Notes: generated by a model from the letters alone, not told the origin. Counted from the first letter of the stretch, positions 51,552 to 61,162 are shown. The stretch: DNA of 64,000 nucleotides from an uncultured Verrucomicrobiae bacterium (GCA_951813855.1 OX638380.1:2806876-2870875); one strand, 5' to 3'. Numbers and translations: made by a program.

Positions 51552-52990
51552 ATCGGGAAAGTCATCGCCGGCTGAAAGCCGATTTGATCGCGGTGGTGGG
51601 GGAAGCTGCCGTAATCTCCGATCCGCGGCGGTTGTTGGTCTACGAGTGCGACGCGTTTACCCTGGAGCGGAAACTGCCGGAATTAGCGGTGTTGCCCGCC
51701 GACGCCGACGAAGTGAAGGCCGTCGTGGATATTTGCCGGCGTCACGAAACTTCTGTCGTTCCTCGCGGAGCGGGCACCAGTTTGAGCGGTTCGACCTTGG
51801 CCGTGTCGGGAGGAGTCATGATCGGCCTGAGCCGGATGAACCGGATTCTGAGACTGGACGCGGCCAATCGCCGGGCTTTGGTGGAGGCGGGTTGCGTCAA
51901 CGCCTGGATTACCCGGGAAGCGCGGGCGCAGGGACTCTATTATGCTCCCGATCCTTCCAGCCAGTCGGCTTGCACCATCGGCGGCAACGTCGCCACCAAT
52001 TCGGGCGGGCCCCATACCCTCAAGCAAGGAGTGACTGCCAATCATGTGCTCGGACTGGAATTGGTGACGCTCGACGGGAATCGGCACTGGCTCGGCGTCG
52101 AACCGGAAGGTGGAGAACCGGTCGGAGGTTACGATTTGCGCGGCGTCGTGATCGGCAGCGAGGGCATGTTCGGCGTCGTGACGCAAGTGTTGGTCCGGTT
52201 GTTGCCGTTGCCGGAAGCGTGCCGGACTTTTTTGGCGGTGTTCGAAACGGTGGCCGACGCTTCCCGGGCCGTGTCGGCGATGATTTGCGCGGGCATCGTG
52301 CCGGGGGCGCTGGAGATGATGGATCGGCTGATCGTTCAGGCCGTCGAAGCGGCTTGGCGGTTCGGATTTCCTTGCGATGCCGGCGCGGTACTGATCGTCG
52401 AATTGGACGGCTCGGAGACGAGCGTTTCGGAACAGGCCGAGCGAGCGCTGGCGATCTGCGCCGCCCACGGTTCCCGGGAAACCCGCACGGCCCGGAACGA
52501 ATCGGAACGGGAGCGGTTATGGCGTTGCCGTAAACGGGCCTTCGGGGCCATCGGCCGCCTGAGCCCGAATTTCATGACTCAGGACGGAGTCGTGCCGCGT
52601 TCGAAATTGCCGGAGATCATGGAATTTATCGCCGCTGTCGGGCGCCGTTACGAGTTGCGCATCCCCAACGTTTTTCATGCGGGCGACGGCAATATCCACC
52701 CGCTGATTCTGTATGACGAACGCGATCCCGAACAGGTTCGCCGAGCGGTGGCCGCAGGGCACGATATTCTGGAACGTTGCCTCGCTCTGGGCGGCAGCGT
52801 CTCGGGAGAGCACGGTATCGGGGTAGAAAAAATCGCTTTGATGGCCCGGCAATTTTCCCCGGCCGATCTGGAGGCCATGAAACGCTTGCGCACGGTGTTC
52901 GATCCCGAGGGCCGTTGCAATCCCGGCAAGATGTTTCCCGGCGGCGGGGGATGCGCCGAATTGACGTTCCGCAAACAGATCGCCGTTTGA
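51548..52990 (+). CDS. FAD-linked oxidase, GlcD-type (2-hydroxyacid dehydrogenase)
   Basis: A 480-residue flavoprotein of the VAO/GlcD family. The FAD-binding motifs are VVPRGAGTSLSGS near residue 70 and CTIGGNVATNSGGPHTLK, and VIGSEGMFGVVTQ follows. The C-terminal cap contains VFHAGDGNIHP and SGEHGIGVEK, typical of glycolate oxidase subunit D and D-lactate dehydrogenases. The likely reaction is oxidation of glycolate, D-lactate or a related 2-hydroxyacid, passing electrons to an iron-sulfur partner. GlcE and GlcF are not next to it, so the substrate and electron acceptor are open. The ATG at 51548 overlaps the stop of the upstream membrane protein. The next gene is convergent, 8 bp away. The pairing with the GT-C-like gene is unusual and may reflect position rather than function. 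Confidence 0.93.
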   Translation: MNRESHRRLKADLIAVVGEAAVISDPRRLLVYECDAFTLERKLPELAVLPADADEVKAVVDICRRHETSVVPRGAGTSLSGSTLAVSGGVMIGLSRMNRILRLDAANRRALVEAGCVNAWITREARAQGLYYAPDPSSQSACTIGGNVATNSGGPHTLKQGVTANHVLGLELVTLDGNRHWLGVEPEGGEPVGGYDLRGVVIGSEGMFGVVTQVLVRLLPLPEACRTFLAVFETVADASRAVSAMICAGIVPGALEMMDRLIVQAVEAAWRFGFPCDAGAVLIVELDGSETSVSEQAERALAICAAHGSRETRTARNESERERLWRCRKRAFGAIGRLSPNFMTQDGVVPRSKLPEIMEFIAAVGRRYELRIPNVFHAGDGNIHPLILYDERDPEQVRRAVAAGHDILERCLALGGSVSGEHGIGVEKIALMARQFSPADLEAMKRLRTVFDPEGRCNPGKMFPGGGGCAELTFRKQIAV

Positions 52991-52998
52991 AGTTCGCT

Positions 52999-54498
52999 TC
53001 AGGGTGCGCTTCCCGGCGCCTCTTCGTTTTCCGCTTCCGGAACCGGTTCGAGAAACGCTTTGAGTTCCGGTCCCAGACGGGTGCGGAGCCGATCCTTCGT
53101 TTGTTCGGAAAACGGGCTCTCGGGGGCCATGAATTCCCTGAGCGCGTCCCGTTTGAGTTCCCTGACGGTCGGCAGTCCGACCCTGACGTCCTGATTCTTG
53201 CCCAATTCGCCGTGGAAACGCCGCCACATTTTGTTGACCAGCAATTCGAAGCCCTGAGCGCGCTGTTCCTCGTTCAACGTCAATAAAACGAAGGATTGGG
53301 TGAGCAATCCTTGTAACATGGCCTTGGTCCGGTCCTGGGAAGTGCTGGCGAATTCTTCCTCCACCCGGCGGAAAACGTACTCCTCCAAGCTGACGTTCGC
53401 CTCGATACTGGCCGGGTACCGTTCCCGAACGTAGTCGTAGTATTGTTGCGCCTCGGCCGTCCGGTTGTGGGTGTACAGGAAGTAAATGGCGGTGCGCAGG
53501 AAGTTCTTGTGCGCCGTAGCGATATTCTCTTTCTGATCCGGCGCCGCGGCCATTTCTTCTTCGTAGATCCGGTTGACGTTCGCGGTGATGTCGATGTTCG
53601 GACTGAAGCCGAAGTTGAGGATATACATGTCTCGCTCCCGCTCTTCCGCGACCGGCAACTTGAAGAGCCGCCCCCGGTGAAAGGCTTTTTGCATGCATTG
53701 GTAGAGTACCCGGCGTAGGGTGATGTAGTCCGTTTGCCGCGTCGACTTTTTCAGTCCCAGATGGGCCCAGTAGATGCCGTGGGTTTCGGGCAGGCGCCAT
53801 TCCAAGGGGCCGTACCGTTCTTCCACCTCGCGGATGACGGCGATATCCATTTTGTAGACTTCGGTCAACCGTCTCGCCTTTTCCCGGTCGGCGTCGGTTT
53901 GCGGGTCGGCGAAGCGGTCGAAGTCCGGAATCCGGCCGTCGAACAGCTCGTCCATTTGTTTGGCCCATTCGTTTTTGTAGAGCATGTGGGCGTCGTCCAT
54001 GTTGTCGCCCATCTTGTGCTGAAAATGCCAAGCCAACTCCCGGTAGAGCAGCGTCTCCTGGGGATTGAGCGGGATGCCCCGGTCGCGCAACAGTTCGATC
54101 CCGCGTTGCACCCAGAGCCAGCGGTCGGCGTGGTCGGTGAATTTGACCGAAATGTTATAGGAAAGGTTCCACGCCTGATTGACCCAGACGGTGACGAAAT
54201 GCGGTTGCAGTTTGGTGATCCAGTCGGCCAACTGGACCATTTCGAAATACCGGCCTTCGTCCTGCATTTGAGTGGCTCGCACCCAGAGCATGTTGACGAT
54301 CAATCCCCGGAATCCGCCCAAGGCGACCGTGGTGAAGGCGAGCGCCGGGGGAGCGTTCTCCAACGGAGCCAGGCGGGTCAGGCCCATTGTTTCCCGATCC
54401 CGGTTGAGCGTGTTCTGGACGAAAAAGACGCCGGCCAAGCAAAGGACGGAAGTTCCGAGCGTCAGCAGCTTGTATCCTCTGGAGCGTCCCGGATTCAT
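52999..54498 (-). CDS. Exported helical protein of the SPFH/ABC operon, unknown function
   Basis: A 499-residue protein with an N-terminal membrane helix (YKLLTLGTSVLCLAGVFFV) and a mostly helical periplasmic part with TPR-like pairs (AWNLSYNISVKFTDHADRW, ETLLYRELAWHFQHKMGDN). The C-terminal region (LELLVNKMWRRFHG in type, then charged) has no motif I recognise. It is the last gene of the operon: its ATG shares one base with the stop of the upstream permease gene (TGATG). The start at 54498 is chosen for this coupling and the signal-anchor that begins there; a longer frame upstream overlaps the permease gene. Position after an ABC-2-type permease suggests an accessory subunit of the exporter. 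It has no named family. Confidence 0.8.
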   Translation of the reverse strand: MNPGRSRGYKLLTLGTSVLCLAGVFFVQNTLNRDRETMGLTRLAPLENAPPALAFTTVALGGFRGLIVNMLWVRATQMQDEGRYFEMVQLADWITKLQPHFVTVWVNQAWNLSYNISVKFTDHADRWLWVQRGIELLRDRGIPLNPQETLLYRELAWHFQHKMGDNMDDAHMLYKNEWAKQMDELFDGRIPDFDRFADPQTDADREKARRLTEVYKMDIAVIREVEERYGPLEWRLPETHGIYWAHLGLKKSTRQTDYITLRRVLYQCMQKAFHRGRLFKLPVAEERERDMYILNFGFSPNIDITANVNRIYEEEMAAAPDQKENIATAHKNFLRTAIYFLYTHNRTAEAQQYYDYVRERYPASIEANVSLEEYVFRRVEEEFASTSQDRTKAMLQGLLTQSFVLLTLNEEQRAQGFELLVNKMWRRFHGELGKNQDVRVGLPTVRELKRDALREFMAPESPFSEQTKDRLRTRLGPELKAFLEPVPEAENEEAPGSAP

Positions 54499-55874
54499 CA
54501 GAAACTTTTGGCCGTCGCCAATTCGCGGCGGTGGAGAATGAACATGCCGAGCAAGCCGCAACACCCTCCCATGCCCAGCACGACGTAGCCGGCGCATTGC
54601 ACGAGTTGCGCGGCCGGGATCAATCGTCCGTCGCTGAGTTGATTGACGGGCGAGGAGCCGCGGACCACTTCGACGGCCTTCAAGAGAACTTCGGCTACGC
54701 CTACGGCGATGGGGTCGATGAACGAGGGATTGGCCGTTTTTCCGGTATGGGAGTCGACGCCGCTGATGCCCCGTTGCTCGACGATCTGCGACAGGGTCCC
54801 TCCCGAAAAAGCGACCAGCAACAGGGTGGACGTGAAGAACGCCGCGATGGGGAAGGAAAGAAAACTGGCGGCCATCAGGCCCATGGCGCTGAGCAATCCC
54901 AGCCCGCAGTAGATCAACAACAGGCCGCGAAGGTAGTTGGCGGCGAACGTGCCTTTCCGGTAGAGCACTTCGATGCCGTCGGTCACGGGAAACAGAAAAG
55001 TCCGTTCGTTGTCGTTGAGAAAATCCACGGTCAAGCGCCCTTGGTTGTCGATCAGGCCGGCCGGGACTTCGAACTGGATCGGCGTCTCAGGGGAAAGCCG
55101 GTTGACGATGTTGTACCGCCGGGCGTTTTCCGGCGGTCCGATCAGCCAGTTGCCGGTGTAAATTTGCGTGTCGTAGGCGCTGGTCGTGAAGAACTTGACG
55201 CGCACGTCTAACGGCAAGTCTCGCAGGGTTTCGGGATCGCCTACTTCGATCGTCCAGCGGCGGATGTAACCCGGATTGACGATCTGTAGACTGGCCAGGG
55301 CCTCTTCCCGAACGATTCTCGTCAGCAATGCCGGATCGAGCTGAGCCAATTGAGGATCGGCCGTGGTTCGGCGGCCGATTTCCTGAGCGACGACCTCATC
55401 CAGTTCCGGCGCCGGCAGGCGCGCGGAAGCCCGGGCCACGAAGATTTCTTCGCGCAACGTCGCTTGCTGCTCCTCGGGCAGGTTCGCGGCGCGCCAATGC
55501 AGCAGGAAGTAGACGGTCAATCCTGACAAGCCCAGCAAGACGCCGTTGAACGCCATGATTCCGATCCATTTGCCCAGCCAGACTTGCCAGCGGGCTACCG
55601 GTTTGACGTCGATAATTTCCAGGTGATGTTCTTCCAGGTCCTGGGAGAGCGTGCCGCAGGCGATCCACAGGGTGGCCAGTCCCAGCAGGGCGGAGATGAG
55701 GGTCAGGGTATAGGTCAGCAGGATCTGGATGAAGCCCCGGGCCGTGCCGTCGTCCTTGATGACCAAGGGCAACGCTACGACAGTCAGCACCAGCAATATT
55801 CCCAGCACTGCCAGCAACCGGTAACGGACGGCCGCTTTGAGCGTCAAGACGGCGATGGCCCCGAGCGCTTGCAT
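54498..55874 (-). CDS. ABC-2-type transporter permease
   Basis: A 458-residue membrane protein. An N-terminal helix (LAVLGILLVLTVVALPLVI) and a second group (TYTLTLISALLGLATLWIA) precede the coupling-helix region CGTLSQDLEEHHLEIIDVK, PVARWQVWLGKWIG, typical of ABC-2 exporter permeases. A large soluble insert of about 180 residues (roughly 150-310) with beta-rich segments lies between the third and fourth helices, presumably periplasmic. Four more hydrophobic segments follow, with GGTLSQIVEQRG between. The ATPase partner is the gene immediately upstream, 1 bp away, and the exported helical protein is coupled downstream, so the three probably form one transporter. A second ABC-2-like permease is encoded at the head of the operon. 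Substrate unknown. Confidence 0.9.
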   Translation of the reverse strand: MQALGAIAVLTLKAAVRYRLLAVLGILLVLTVVALPLVIKDDGTARGFIQILLTYTLTLISALLGLATLWIACGTLSQDLEEHHLEIIDVKPVARWQVWLGKWIGIMAFNGVLLGLSGLTVYFLLHWRAANLPEEQQATLREEIFVARASARLPAPELDEVVAQEIGRRTTADPQLAQLDPALLTRIVREEALASLQIVNPGYIRRWTIEVGDPETLRDLPLDVRVKFFTTSAYDTQIYTGNWLIGPPENARRYNIVNRLSPETPIQFEVPAGLIDNQGRLTVDFLNDNERTFLFPVTDGIEVLYRKGTFAANYLRGLLLIYCGLGLLSAMGLMAASFLSFPIAAFFTSTLLLVAFSGGTLSQIVEQRGISGVDSHTGKTANPSFIDPIAVGVAEVLLKAVEVVRGSSPVNQLSDGRLIPAAQLVQCAGYVVLGMGGCCGLLGMFILHRRELATAKSF

Positions 55875-55875
55875 G

Positions 55876-57057
55876 TTACTTCTTTTTGGAGACCAGGGAA
55901 CTGAGCAACCGTTCCGATTCTTCGGGATCTTCCGGTTCGGGGGCCGGCACCGGCGCCGACTCGATCGTTTCGGTTTGGGTGAGCCGCTCCAGCGTTCGCT
56001 CGTCGACGGGCGGTGCCGGGGTCGTCGTCGGTTCGTCCGGTGGCTCCGACGGGGCTTGGGGACGGGTCAGCCGTTCCAGCTTGCGGTCGGGCGACGCGTC
56101 CTCTTCGGCTTCGCCCCGCAGGTAGGCCGCCACTTGATTGCCGGCCAGGGCGCCGGAGGTTGCCTGATTCGCTTTCCGGGCCTGTTCGACCACGTTCAGA
56201 AAATAGTTTTCCAAATTTTGCGTGGGATTATCGATGCGCACTTCGGCTTCGCCCACTTCGGATTTCAAGAGTTCCCGAACCTTGGTTTTGGCGGCGTCCG
56301 AAAGGGCGGGCGAAACGATTCTCGTACGTTGGGTTTCGGCCAGCAGTTCCTTGAGCGAACCTTGGGCTTGCCGGCGTCCGCCGTAGTAGATCAGCACCCG
56401 ATCGCAGACGTCCTCCACGTCGGCCAGCAGATGGCTGCTGAGCACGACTGTCTTGCCCCGGCGGGCCAAGGCCAGAATTAAGTCCTTGATTTCCCGGCAG
56501 CCGATCGGGTCCAGTCCGGCGGTCGGTTCGTCCAGGATGATCAGATCGGGATCGTTGATCAGGGCTTGCGCCAACCCGATGCGGCGTTGCATGCCCTTGG
56601 AGTATTCACCGACCGGACGGTTGACGACGTTCTTGAGCCCGACCATTTCGAGCAATTGCTCGCTGCGCTTGCGCCGTTCGATCCGGTTGAGCCGGAACAG
56701 ATTGCCGAAAAAGGACAGCGTCTCGCGAGCGTTGAGGTAGCGATAGAGATAGGACTCCTCCGGCAGATAGCCGATGCGCTCCTTGGTGGCGACGTGGCGG
56801 GGCGAACGGCCGAACAGTTCGAGATGGCCGCGGGTCGGGTAGAGCAAGCCCAGCAATAGCTTGATGGTGGTGGTCTTGCCGGAGCCGTTAGGCCCTAAAA
56901 GTCCGAAGACTTCGCCGCGCCTCACGTCGAAATCGACGTTGTTCACCGCGTAGGACTGCGGCCGGTTCCAGAAGTCCTTGAATACCTTGGTCAGCCCGCG
57001 AACGACGATCACGTTCTCGGAACCGGACGAAGCTTGCGGCGGTGGCTCGGTTGCCAT
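55876..57057 (-). CDS. ABC transporter ATP-binding protein with C-terminal extension
   Basis: A 393-residue ATPase with all ABC motifs: Walker A GPNGSGKT (55-62), Q-loop LPEESY (98-103), signature YSKGM (152-156), Walker B LIILDEP (172-178) and switch His in LSSHLL. The nucleotide-binding domain ends near residue 240 and is followed by about 150 residues: a stretch with LENYFLNVVEQARKAN and a Pro/Glu/Thr-rich tail. Such extensions occur in exporters of the CcmA/DRA type and may regulate ATPase activity. The gene is 1 bp upstream of the permease gene and 15 bp downstream of the P-type ATPase gene, so it belongs to the operon. The two ABC-2 permeases of the operon may form its membrane part. 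Confidence 0.95.
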   Translation of the reverse strand: MATEPPPQASSGSENVIVVRGLTKVFKDFWNRPQSYAVNNVDFDVRRGEVFGLLGPNGSGKTTTIKLLLGLLYPTRGHLELFGRSPRHVATKERIGYLPEESYLYRYLNARETLSFFGNLFRLNRIERRKRSEQLLEMVGLKNVVNRPVGEYSKGMQRRIGLAQALINDPDLIILDEPTAGLDPIGCREIKDLILALARRGKTVVLSSHLLADVEDVCDRVLIYYGGRRQAQGSLKELLAETQRTRIVSPALSDAAKTKVRELLKSEVGEAEVRIDNPTQNLENYFLNVVEQARKANQATSGALAGNQVAAYLRGEAEEDASPDRKLERLTRPQAPSEPPDEPTTTPAPPVDERTLERLTQTETIESAPVPAPEPEDPEESERLLSSLVSKKK

Positions 57058-57072
57058 GATGTCGGTTCCCGG

Positions 57073-59061
57073 TTAAGCCGATTCGGGTTTCAGGTCGCCG
57101 GCCGGTTCCGGTTTCGGCGCCGGCTCGTTCCGGGCTTCGGGCAGAAACGGCTCCAGTTCCTCGCCTTGCCTGACCAGCCGGAAACTGTTGAAGACGACCA
57201 ACAGCGAACCGATCACGTGCAAGGTCGCCGCCAGCACCGGATTGATGATCTTCATGGCGGCGAGGATCATGCCGCTGATGACGAAGAGGGCGCCGAAGAG
57301 AAAGTTCTGGTTGATCACCAGGCGCGTCATTCGCGAGAGGCGGACCAAGAACGGCAACCGGCGCAGATCGTTGTTCATCAGGGCGATCGTGGCGCTGTGA
57401 ATCGCGACTTCGCTGCCGGCGGCGCCCATGGCGATGCCGAGGTCGCCGGCAGCCAAAGCCGGCGCGTCGTTCACCCCGTCGCCCACTACGGCCACCTGGT
57501 AGCCTTTGGCCTTCATCTTCCGAACGAAGTCTACCTTGTGCTGAGGCAGGCATTCGGCCAGGACTTCTTCGCAACCGATTTCCTGGGCGACCCGGGAGGC
57601 GACCGTTTTTCGATCCCCGGAAACCATCGCGATCCGGCGCACGCCGGTCTGGGCCAAGGCGTCCAGGGATTCGCGGGCTTCCGGACGGGTCCGATCCTGC
57701 AGGCCGACCCAGCCGACGAATTGGCCGTCGCGAGCTACGTACAGCAGACTGAAGTTTTCGACTTCCGACGGTTCGACCGTATCGGTAAACGAATCGCCGA
57801 CGCCGTTGTCGCTCAGCCAGCGGGCCCGCCCGACGACGACCTGAGCCTCGCCGACTTTCGCTTTGACGCCTTGCCCGGCCGTTTCGTGGAAATCTTCCGG
57901 TTCGGTCAGAGTCACGCCGGTTTCTTCGGCCAGTTCGGCCAGCGCCTTGGCGGCCGGATGGTTGCTGTATTTTTCCGCCGAAGCGGCGAGCCGCAGCAGT
58001 TCGGCCGGTTTGACGCCCTCCGCGGGGAAGAGCCGCCCGACGAAGAGTTGACCGGTGGTCAGGGTGCCGGTTTTGTCGAAAATAAAGGAGTTGATGCGGG
58101 CCGAAAGTTCCAGGTCGCCGACGTTCTTGATCAGGATGCCCAAGCGCGCCGCGGCCGACAGGGCGGCGACCATGGCGGTCGGCGTGGCCAAAATGAAGGC
58201 GCAGGGGCACGAGATGATGAAGATGGCGATGACCCGGCTCATGTCTTCGGTGAATAACCAGACCAGCACGGCGATCAGAATGACCAGCGGCGTGTAGAAT
58301 CCCATGTACCGGTCGACGATGCGCATGATCGGCAGCCGCGTTTGCTCCGCGGCCAGGATCAATTCGCGAACCCGGCCCAGGGTCGTATCCTCGCCGGCCC
58401 GGCTGACTTTGATTTCCAATACGCCGGTGAGGTTTTGGGTGCCGGCGAAAACTTCGTCGTCGACATTTTTGTCCACGGGCAGCGATTCGCCGGTGACGTT
58501 GGCCTGGTTGAACGATCCCTGTCCGGAAATAACCACGCCGTCGGCCGGGATATTGTCGCCGGGACGCACCCGGATCACGTCGCCGACCTTGAGGTCCGCG
58601 ACGTCCACTTCGACTTCCTTGCCGTTCCGAAGGCAACGGGCCTGGGTCGGCGTCAGCTTGATGAGGGATTCGAGCGACTTGCGGGCGCCTTCGGCGGTGC
58701 GCGTTTCGATGATTTCTCCCAACAACATGAGGAAAGCGATGACGCCGGCTTCCTGGTAATCGCCTCCGGCGAACGAGGCTGACACGGCGATCGCCACCAA
58801 TTCGTTAGTGCTCAAGCGGCCGCGATTGAGATCCTTGATCGCCGTGGCCACGATGGGCAGGCCGAGCAACACGGCGCCGATCATGGCGCTGAGATCGCCG
58901 ATTCGCTGATCCACCAGCAGCGTGACCAAAAAGGAATTAACGATGAAACAGAGGCCGATCAGCGTCAGGTACAACCGGGCCGGTGTATGGTCGTAATGAT
59001 TGTCTTGGTCGTGGGACGGGCCACCGTCTTCCCGGCGACTGAGTAGCGAGGTGATTTGCAT
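57073..59061 (-). CDS. Heavy-metal P1B-type ATPase
   Basis: A 662-residue metal-transporting ATPase. Signatures: TGES at 190-193, CPC at 285-287 in SCPCAF, phosphorylation site DKTGT (Asp329), the P1B-specific SNHP (367-369) and GDGVNDAPAL. There is no N-terminal HMA domain with CxxC; instead the start has a His/Asp-rich patch (SHDQDNHYDHT) that could bind metal. CPC suggests Cu, Zn or Cd transport; the helix after the P-domain reads LHVIGSLLVVFNSFRL, which is not enough to choose a metal. Unusually for a metal efflux pump, it sits inside an operon of SPFH proteins and an ABC exporter, 7 bp downstream of the HflK-like gene. A role in metal supply to an exported partner is inference. Confidence 0.94.
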   Translation of the reverse strand: MQITSLLSRREDGGPSHDQDNHYDHTPARLYLTLIGLCFIVNSFLVTLLVDQRIGDLSAMIGAVLLGLPIVATAIKDLNRGRLSTNELVAIAVSASFAGGDYQEAGVIAFLMLLGEIIETRTAEGARKSLESLIKLTPTQARCLRNGKEVEVDVADLKVGDVIRVRPGDNIPADGVVISGQGSFNQANVTGESLPVDKNVDDEVFAGTQNLTGVLEIKVSRAGEDTTLGRVRELILAAEQTRLPIMRIVDRYMGFYTPLVILIAVLVWLFTEDMSRVIAIFIISCPCAFILATPTAMVAALSAAARLGILIKNVGDLELSARINSFIFDKTGTLTTGQLFVGRLFPAEGVKPAELLRLAASAEKYSNHPAAKALAELAEETGVTLTEPEDFHETAGQGVKAKVGEAQVVVGRARWLSDNGVGDSFTDTVEPSEVENFSLLYVARDGQFVGWVGLQDRTRPEARESLDALAQTGVRRIAMVSGDRKTVASRVAQEIGCEEVLAECLPQHKVDFVRKMKAKGYQVAVVGDGVNDAPALAAGDLGIAMGAAGSEVAIHSATIALMNNDLRRLPFLVRLSRMTRLVINQNFLFGALFVISGMILAAMKIINPVLAATLHVIGSLLVVFNSFRLVRQGEELEPFLPEARNEPAPKPEPAGDLKPESA

Positions 59062-59068
59062 GCCGTTC

Positions 59069-60175
59069 CTAGTTTTGTTCCTGATCCTCGGAGGCGCCGG
59101 TGTATTCCTTGGGTTCCCGGTTGATTAGGAGGCGCAACTCCCGCCGTTGTCCTGCTTGAGCGTCCGGGAAGAGCCAGAGGTCGTTCACGTTGGTCATCAT
59201 TTCCGACATGGTTTCCAGCAGCCGCCGTTCCCGGTAGAGTTGGGGATTGCGGCGGTAGTGGGTCAATTGGTCGGTAAAGAACCGGGCGTCGGCCCGGGCC
59301 GACTGGACCAGGGCGTTGCTGCGGGTAATGCCTTCGTTGACCAGCGCCTTCGCTTCGCCGACCGCTTTGCGCGTGAGTTCTTCGCTTTCTCCCCGCGCTT
59401 GGTTGCGCGTCTGGCTGAGCGTCTGTTCGGCGACCAACACCTGGTCGAACGCTTCCTTCACGAACATGGGCGGAAAGGTCTGAACTTCCAGAGTTTCCAG
59501 ATCGATTCCCAGCTCCGCTTTGCGGACGGTAGCCAGAAACTGGCGGCGCACGGTTTCCTGAAATCCCGTCTTGTCCCGGTAGAGAGCCGCGTCGGCCGTG
59601 TAACTCCCCGCGGTCCGGATCACCGCGTTATTGAGCGCGTTCTCCAGAATCGTGTCCGCGTTCCGGTAATGGAACAAGTAGCGCAAGGGATCTTCGATGC
59701 GGTATTTCGCGACGGCCCGGGCGTGGATGATATTGCCCTCTGAAGTCAGGGCGTAGCCGTCGGCGCTCGGTTGCAGGGTGGCTTGGGGGTCGGGCGGGGT
59801 TCCTGACGCCAGCATTTCCGGCGTGACCAGGTACCAGCAGTTGGTGGCCTCGATCGTACGGCTTTCGCCGACGGCGATCGTCACTCGCTCGTCGATCGGA
59901 TAGGGGAACGACCAATGGACGCCCGGTTGCAACATCCGTTCCGAACCCTCGCCGACCGGCTGGCCGAAGCGCAGCACGATGGCGACCTGGTTGGGGTCGA
60001 CGATAAAGACGCCCGAAAACACGATCGCTACCGTCAGCAAGACGATCAGAACCCGGATCAGCCGGAAGCTGCTGGACAGCGCGTCGGCCAGCGCCTGAGA
60101 GCCGGGATCCTCGATCGGCTGGTCGTCCGGCCGGGGCGGACCGTTCGGGGAAATACGTTCCTCGTTTTCGCTCAT
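59069..60175 (-). CDS. HflK-like SPFH-domain protein
   Basis: A 368-residue membrane-anchored band-7 protein. The N-terminus is Pro/Asp-rich (NGPPRPDDQP), followed by a membrane helix (LIRVLIVLLTVAIVFSGVFIV) and the SPFH domain (VDPNQVAIVLRFGQPVG, LQPGVHWSFPYPID). A coiled-coil, Ala/Glu-rich region follows (EQTLSQTRNQARGESEE), as in HflK. HflK and HflC form large cages around FtsH in E. coli; here the ftsH gene is not nearby, and the partner may be different. The gene follows the HflC-like gene (22 bp) and precedes the P-type ATPase (7 bp). It has an insert of about 50 residues in the SPFH domain (TPEMLASGTPPDPQATLQPS) that is unlike E. coli HflK. Named by similarity only. Confidence 0.9.
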   Translation of the reverse strand: MSENEERISPNGPPRPDDQPIEDPGSQALADALSSSFRLIRVLIVLLTVAIVFSGVFIVDPNQVAIVLRFGQPVGEGSERMLQPGVHWSFPYPIDERVTIAVGESRTIEATNCWYLVTPEMLASGTPPDPQATLQPSADGYALTSEGNIIHARAVAKYRIEDPLRYLFHYRNADTILENALNNAVIRTAGSYTADAALYRDKTGFQETVRRQFLATVRKAELGIDLETLEVQTFPPMFVKEAFDQVLVAEQTLSQTRNQARGESEELTRKAVGEAKALVNEGITRSNALVQSARADARFFTDQLTHYRRNPQLYRERRLLETMSEMMTNVNDLWLFPDAQAGQRRELRLLINREPKEYTGASEDQEQN

Positions 60176-60197
60176 GATTCGTGGAGAGGGGCCGGGA

Positions 60198-61151
60198 TCA
60201 AGGTCGATCGTCGCCGTCCGGGGCCGAGCTCGAGGTCGGCGAGGCGCTGGGGTCCGGCGTTTTCAGGCTTTGTTCTTTCAGCAGGTCGAACGGCGGCGTG
60301 TCGGGATCCAGGATCAAGGTCGTCTTGCCGGAAGTCGCTTCCTGAAGCGTCCTGAGCCGTAACAGCAAGCGAGCCAATTCGGGATCTTCGTTCAGCACCC
60401 GGTAGTACTGGGTGGCTTCGGCTTCGGCTTGGCCGGTCATGATCGTCGCCTCGGCTTCGGCTTCGGCCAGGATTTCACGTCGTTCGCGGTCGGCTTCCGC
60501 TCGAATCCGGATCGCCTCGGCCTCGCCTTCGCCTTGATAGCGTTTGACCAGCCGCAGCCGTTCCACGCGCATGCGTTCGAACACCTTGCCGGTAATCGAT
60601 TCGGGCAGGCCCAGCCGTTTGATGCCGACCAAGGAGATGTCGATGCCGTAATTGTCGCGGGCCTTGGCCTGGACGGCGTCCAGGATCTTGGTTTCGATCG
60701 CTTCGAACTGCAGTTGATCTTCCTCCGTGGAGATCAGGTCGCTGAACTTGTGTTGCCCGATGACGCCGTTCTTGGCGTCGCGAAGCAGATTTTCCAGATT
60801 CCGCTCGGCTTTGATGACGTCGCCGTCGAAGCGCTGCAGAAACTTCAGGGGATCGGCGATGCTCCAGCCGATGTAGACGGTGATGAGCAGGTTGCGCGCG
60901 TCGCTGGTCACGGTCTGCTCGAACTTGCGTTCGAAATTGCGGACTCGCTTGTCGAAGCGGTACACCTTGTTGATGGGCCAGGGAAACCGGAAATAGGGTC
61001 CGGGTTCGGTCTTGGTCGAGGACGCGTAGGCCCGGCCGAAAGTAGTGACTACGGCCACTTCCGTTTGGCGTACCTGGAAGAAAAAGAGGATGGCCAGAAA
61101 GGCCAAAAGCAGAACGCCGCCGGCGATCAGGGAGACGGGATTTCGTTTCAT
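60198..61151 (-). CDS. HflC-like SPFH-domain protein
   Basis: A 317-residue protein. A short basic N-terminus (MKRNP) leads into one membrane helix (VSLIAGGVLLLAFLAILFFF) and an SPFH domain (VRQTEVAVVTTFGRA, GPYFRFPWPINKVYRFDKR). The C-terminal part has the HflC pattern GIKRLGLPESITGKVFERMR, then a long coiled-coil (EGEAEAIRIRAEADRERR). The Asp/Ser-rich tail is typical of this group. The start at 61151 is chosen because the signal-anchor begins there; the frame is open further upstream into the neighbouring gene, but without a plausible N-terminus. It is 11 bp after the large SPFH gene and 22 bp before the HflK-like gene. The expected partner is the HflK-like protein, forming a membrane microdomain complex. 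Confidence 0.92.
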   Translation of the reverse strand: MKRNPVSLIAGGVLLLAFLAILFFFQVRQTEVAVVTTFGRAYASSTKTEPGPYFRFPWPINKVYRFDKRVRNFERKFEQTVTSDARNLLITVYIGWSIADPLKFLQRFDGDVIKAERNLENLLRDAKNGVIGQHKFSDLISTEEDQLQFEAIETKILDAVQAKARDNYGIDISLVGIKRLGLPESITGKVFERMRVERLRLVKRYQGEGEAEAIRIRAEADRERREILAEAEAEATIMTGQAEAEATQYYRVLNEDPELARLLLRLRTLQEATSGKTTLILDPDTPPFDLLKEQSLKTPDPSASPTSSSAPDGDDRP

Positions 61152-61162
61152 GCGCAAAGCGA

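Noticed and set aside
57034..58257. 407-codon plus-strand frame opposite the P1B ATPase gene
   Set aside because: Antisense shadow caused by high GC; the minus-strand ATPase has all motifs.
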